Part shown: positions 7,022-9,661 of the stretch, piece by piece
How positions within the stretch are numbered: the first letter of the stretch is position 1
Layout: the number at the start of each line of letters is the position of its first letter
Assembly: GCA_023388335.1 (NCBI GenBank)
Contig: JAEWGL010000144.1
Location: 1 to 9,661, forward strand
Length of the DNA: 9,661 nucleotides
Direction of reading: 5' to 3'
From: Pseudomonadota bacterium
GTDB taxonomy: Bacteria; Pseudomonadota; Gammaproteobacteria; Pseudomonadales; Pseudomonadaceae
Position numbers and translations under genes: made by a program
The notes under the pieces: generated by a model
What the model saw: only the letters and a program-made list of their open reading frames with translations
Databases searched by the model: none
Told to the model about the DNA's origin: nothing

Positions 7022-8938
7022 TTATAGCTGGAACCGCCCCACCAACCCCTGCAAGTGCGTCCCCAGCCTTGCCAGCTCGACGCTCGACGCCGCGGTTTCT
7101 TCACTGGCGGCAGAGGTCTGGTCGGAGATATCGCGCACGTTCATCACGCTGCGGTTGATCTCTTCGGCCACGGCGCTCTGCTGCTCGGCCGCGGTGGCGA
7201 TCTGCTGGTTCATCGCCTGGATCGAGGACACCGTGCGGGTGATGGTGTCCAGCGAGCTGCCGGCCCGGCGAGTAAGCTCCACGCTGCTGTCGGTCAGGGT
7301 GCGGCTGCTGTCCATGACACTGGCGGCCTGTTGGGTGCCATGCTGCAGGCCGGCAATCAGCTCTTCGATCTCTTCGGTGGATTTTTGCGTGCGCAGGGCC
7401 AGGCTGCGCACCTCATCGGCGACCACGGCAAAGCCTCGGCCCGCCTCGCCCGCGCGGGCAGCCTCGATGGCGGCATTGAGCGCCAGCAGGTTGGTCTGCT
7501 GGGCGACCGACTTGATCACGTCGAGCACGCTGCCGATCTTGTCGCTCTCGGACTTGAGCTGGTTCATGGCCTCGGTGGAGTGCTCCACTTCGGTCGCCAG
7601 GCGCTCGATCTGGGCGATGGCCTCGCCGACCACGCGGTCGCCTTCGCGGGCCTGCTGATCGGCCATCAGCGCCGCTTCCGAGGCTTGCTCGGCATTGCGC
7701 GCGACCTCCTGCACGGTGGCGGCCATTTCATTCATGGCGGTAGCGACCTGGTCGGTCTCGACCTTCTGGTTGTTGACTCCGGCGCTGGTCTGCTCGGTGA
7801 CCGCCGAGAGTTCCTCGGCGGCGCTGGCGATCTGGGTGACGCCATCGCCGATGCCGCCGATCAGCTCACGCAGGTTGCCGGTCATGCGCTGCATGCTCGC
7901 TTGCAACTGGCCCAGCTCGTCACGGCGCTCAACCTGCAGGACCTGCCGCAGGTCACCGTTGGCCACGCGCTCGGCGGCAATAAGGGTCTGGCGCAGGGGC
8001 GCGACGATCTGCCGGGTGATGGCCCAGGCGGCGAGGATACCGAAGAACAGGGCCAGTACAGCTGCGCCGGCCAACATCGATTTGGCGTGCTGGGCATCGG
8101 CGTCGCGCACCTGGGTCTGCGAGAGGGTCAGGGCCTGGCTGTTGTCGATAAGCACCTGGCCTTGCTCAATCATGCGCTGCAAGGCTTCGTCCGTGGCGGC
8201 GTGGGCCGAGCCAAAGCGAGTTACGGTATCACGGTAGGCCGCCAGGGCACGCCCAGCGGCGTCGAGTGCGGTGGCGTACTCGGGGGGCAATTGGCTCGGC
8301 AGTGAGGTGAGGAGCGCGGCCGCCTGGCCGATGGCGTCGAGGGCCGTCTGCAGGTTCTCGGCAGTGCTGCTGTAGGTATAGCCACGCACCTCGAAGCGCG
8401 CCTGCTGTAACAGCGTGCTGGCCCGTACGGTGGTGGCGAACTGCGCCAGGTCGGTGGCTTGCAGCAAGCGTTGCTCGACCTGGCCGATCAGTTCGGCCGC
8501 CTGGTCGGCACTAGTGGCCAGCACGGCATGGCTGGCTTCGCGCTGCTGTGCGGCCTGCTTGAGCGCATCCAGTGCCTGACGGTATTCGTGCACGGCGTCT
8601 GCCTGATGTTGCAGGCGCTGCCTGTCGGTCGGTTGTTCGATCTGCTGCAGCACGCTTTGCAAGTGCCGGTCGAGGCCATCCAGGATTTTTTCCATCGCCG
8701 CCACGCTGGCGGCGTCGCGGGTGTGCTCGTATTGCTGGCGGGCGATGCGCAGGTCCTGGGTGCCCTGGTGGACCACCGAGATATCGCCCAGCTTGTCACC
8801 GCGGCTGATGACCCCGTTCAGGCCGGTCCAGCCGGTAAAGGTGATGGCGAGGGTCAGCAGCAGAACCAGGCCGAAACCGAAGCCGAGTTTGCGATTGACG
8901 CTCATGTTTCCCAAAAACTGATTGAACCAACGGTACAT
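7022..8938 (-). CDS. Methyl-accepting chemotaxis protein with HBM-type sensor region
   Basis: This is a 638-residue transmembrane chemoreceptor. TM1 lies at about 18-37, followed by a large all-helical periplasmic region of about 250 residues, then TM2 (287-308), HAMP (about 309-361) and the methylated signalling coiled coil. The CheA/CheW-contacting hairpin tip is intact: NLLALNAAIEAARAGEAGRG begins at 483 and runs into FAVVADEVRSLA. The sensor region's length, helical character and motifs DLRIARQQYE (62-71) and ARFEVRGY (180-187) fit the helical bimodular domain of McpS/McpQ of P. putida and McpK of P. aeruginosa, which bind TCA-cycle acids. Neighbours match the region I recall for McpQ and McpK, but one-to-one orthology is not certain, so no symbol is given. 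No C-terminal NWETF-type CheR tether is present; the protein ends LVGRFQL. Start ATG 8938 has GGGAG 9 bases away and lies downstream of a FliA-type promoter. The frame stays open to 9145, but starts there would lie upstream of the promoter and inside rsmE. Confidence 0.94.
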   Translation of the reverse strand: MYRWFNQFLGNMSVNRKLGFGFGLVLLLTLAITFTGWTGLNGVISRGDKLGDISVVHQGTQDLRIARQQYEHTRDAASVAAMEKILDGLDRHLQSVLQQIEQPTDRQRLQHQADAVHEYRQALDALKQAAQQREASHAVLATSADQAAELIGQVEQRLLQATDLAQFATTVRASTLLQQARFEVRGYTYSSTAENLQTALDAIGQAAALLTSLPSQLPPEYATALDAAGRALAAYRDTVTRFGSAHAATDEALQRMIEQGQVLIDNSQALTLSQTQVRDADAQHAKSMLAGAAVLALFFGILAAWAITRQIVAPLRQTLIAAERVANGDLRQVLQVERRDELGQLQASMQRMTGNLRELIGGIGDGVTQIASAAEELSAVTEQTSAGVNNQKVETDQVATAMNEMAATVQEVARNAEQASEAALMADQQAREGDRVVGEAIAQIERLATEVEHSTEAMNQLKSESDKIGSVLDVIKSVAQQTNLLALNAAIEAARAGEAGRGFAVVADEVRSLALRTQKSTEEIEELIAGLQHGTQQAASVMDSSRTLTDSSVELTRRAGSSLDTITRTVSSIQAMNQQIATAAEQQSAVAEEINRSVMNVRDISDQTSAASEETAASSVELARLGTHLQGLVGRFQL

Positions 8939-8947
8939 GGTGAAGTG

Positions 8948-8952
8948 CTCCC
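8948..8952 (-). promoter_or_regulatory. Ribosome binding site of the chemoreceptor gene
   Basis: GGGAG on the minus strand lies 9 bases from ATG 8938. The next in-frame ATG (8905, MSVNRK) has only GGGA at about 4 bases, so 8938 is preferred. Confidence 0.65.
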
Positions 8953-8987
8953 TGGCGCACGGCATGGCTGGATGGCGTATGACCAGG

Positions 8988-9014
8988 GTATCGGCGGGGG
9001 TTGGTGGAACTTGA
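8988..9014 (-). promoter_or_regulatory. Sigma-28 (FliA) promoter of the chemoreceptor gene
   Basis: On the minus strand TCAAGTTC (9014-9007) and GCCGATAC (8995-8988) are separated by exactly 11 bases. The flagellar sigma-28 consensus is TAAAGTTT, 11 bases, GCCGATAA, so 13 of 16 positions match, including GCCGATA complete. Transcription should start near 8980, leaving a leader of roughly 40 bases before ATG 8938 that includes the ribosome site. This places the receptor in the late flagellar/chemotaxis regulon. The promoter lies in the 100-bp gap after rsmE. Confidence 0.88.
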
Positions 9015-9038
9015 TGCAGGGTCGGCTTGAAAGGAACG

Positions 9039-9661
9039 TCAGAACAGTCGCGACAGGAGCGCGGTAACAGCGGTTTCGACGCGAAGAATGCGCTCGCCGA
9101 GCTGCACCGGCGCCAGGCCCGCCTTGCCCAACAGGTCGACTTCATAGGGGATCCAGCCGCCTTCAGGGCCGATCGCCAGGGTTACCGGCCCTTGCACCGC
9201 GCGGGGGCAGGACGGGTAGAGACCTGGATGGCCGACCAGGCCCAGGGTACCGTCGGCGATGGCCGGCAGGCGATCCTCGACGAACGGTTTGAAGCGCTTC
9301 TCGATGAGCACCTCGGGCAAGACCGTGTCGCGGCCCTGTTCGAGGCCGAGCACCAGTTGCTCACGGATGGCTTCGGGTGCCAGGAAGGGCGTCTGCCAGA
9401 AGCTCTTCTCGACCCGGTAGCTGTTGACGAGTACTAGCCGCGGCACGCCCAGGGTGGCAACGGTCTGGAACACTCGGCGTAGCATCTTTGGCCGTGGCAA
9501 GGCCAGCACCAGGGTCAGGGGTAGCTTGGCCGGCGGGGGCTGGTCGAACGTCACGTGCAGCTCGGCCTCATGGCCTTCCAGGCGCAGCACGCAGGCCTTG
9601 CCCATCAATCCGCCAAGGCGTCCCACGCGCAGGCTGTCACCCACTTCGACGCGGTGGATCT
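9039..9661 (-). CDS. rsmE: 16S rRNA (uracil-1498-N3)-methyltransferase RsmE, N-terminus cut by window edge
   Basis: RsmE methylates U1498 in helix 44 of 16S rRNA within the assembled 30S subunit, using S-adenosylmethionine. The frame is open from base 9659 and ends at 9039, giving 206 residues; roughly 30-35 N-terminal residues are outside the window. The visible part starts IHRVEVGDSLRVG, the end of the N-terminal PUA-like domain. The SPOUT methyltransferase domain follows, with the trefoil-knot motifs LAIGPEGGWIPYE (161-173) and LGERILRVETAVTALL (187-202) that bind the methyl donor. The VLVNSYRVEKSFW stretch is also typical. The GTG at 9644 is internal. The gene is on the same strand as the chemoreceptor, but the 100-bp gap with its own FliA promoter suggests separate control. 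Confidence 0.95.
   Translation of the reverse strand, partial: IHRVEVGDSLRVGRLGGLMGKACVLRLEGHEAELHVTFDQPPPAKLPLTLVLALPRPKMLRRVFQTVATLGVPRLVLVNSYRVEKSFWQTPFLAPEAIREQLVLGLEQGRDTVLPEVLIEKRFKPFVEDRLPAIADGTLGLVGHPGLYPSCPRAVQGPVTLAIGPEGGWIPYEVDLLGKAGLAPVQLGERILRVETAVTALLSRLF

Noticed and set aside
7055..8305. A 416-codon open frame on the plus strand opposite the chemoreceptor
   Set aside because: It is a codon-bias shadow of the receptor's coiled coil: Gly/Leu/His-rich, without a ribosome site or family motif.
8939..9145. N-terminal extension of the chemoreceptor frame up to 9145
   Set aside because: The added residues are not receptor-like, overlap the rsmE 3' end, and would start upstream of the FliA promoter; ATG 8938 has a well-spaced ribosome site directly before TM1.

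Overview
The window is high-GC DNA with the protein signatures of a gammaproteobacterial pseudomonad, most likely of the Pseudomonas putida group. The evidence is the opgG-opgH pair followed by an amino-acid ABC transporter, an HBM-type chemoreceptor and rsmE, together with REP-like and heptad repeats typical of that genus. From memory, P. aeruginosa and P. putida carry a similar order at this locus. No search was run, so the species call is an inference.

Layout. Bases 1-1630 hold opgG (mdoG), cut at the left edge inside its signal peptide. It overlaps opgH (mdoH, 1623-4196) by 8 bp. The two make osmoregulated periplasmic glucans: OpgH is the inner-membrane glucosyltransferase and OpgG the periplasmic backbone-processing protein. 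The 203-bp gap 4197-4399 has a REP-like hairpin, a second hairpin and a perfect 18-bp palindrome, and leads into a three-gene polar amino-acid ABC importer on the same strand. This consists of a binding protein (4400-5200), a permease (5322-6284) and an ATPase (6277-7011). A long imperfect stem-loop built from heptad repeats fills the gap between binding protein and permease, where it could let the binding protein be made in excess.

The right part is on the minus strand. A methyl-accepting chemotaxis protein (7022-8938) with a helical bimodular (HBM)-type sensor region converges on the ABC operon with only 10 bp between stop codons. Just upstream of it is a near-consensus sigma-28 (FliA) promoter with the exact 11-bp spacer, which ties it to the flagellar regulon. 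Further right is rsmE (stop at 9039, cut by the right edge), the 16S rRNA m3U1498 methyltransferase.

Most of the window is ordinary core or conserved Pseudomonas content. I see no evidence of a wholly new system. The points most worth a second look are an extra beta-rich, predicted periplasmic segment in the permease, the heptad stem-loop, the 18-bp palindrome before the transporter, the FliA promoter, and an Ala/Lys-rich insert near the C-terminus of OpgG.
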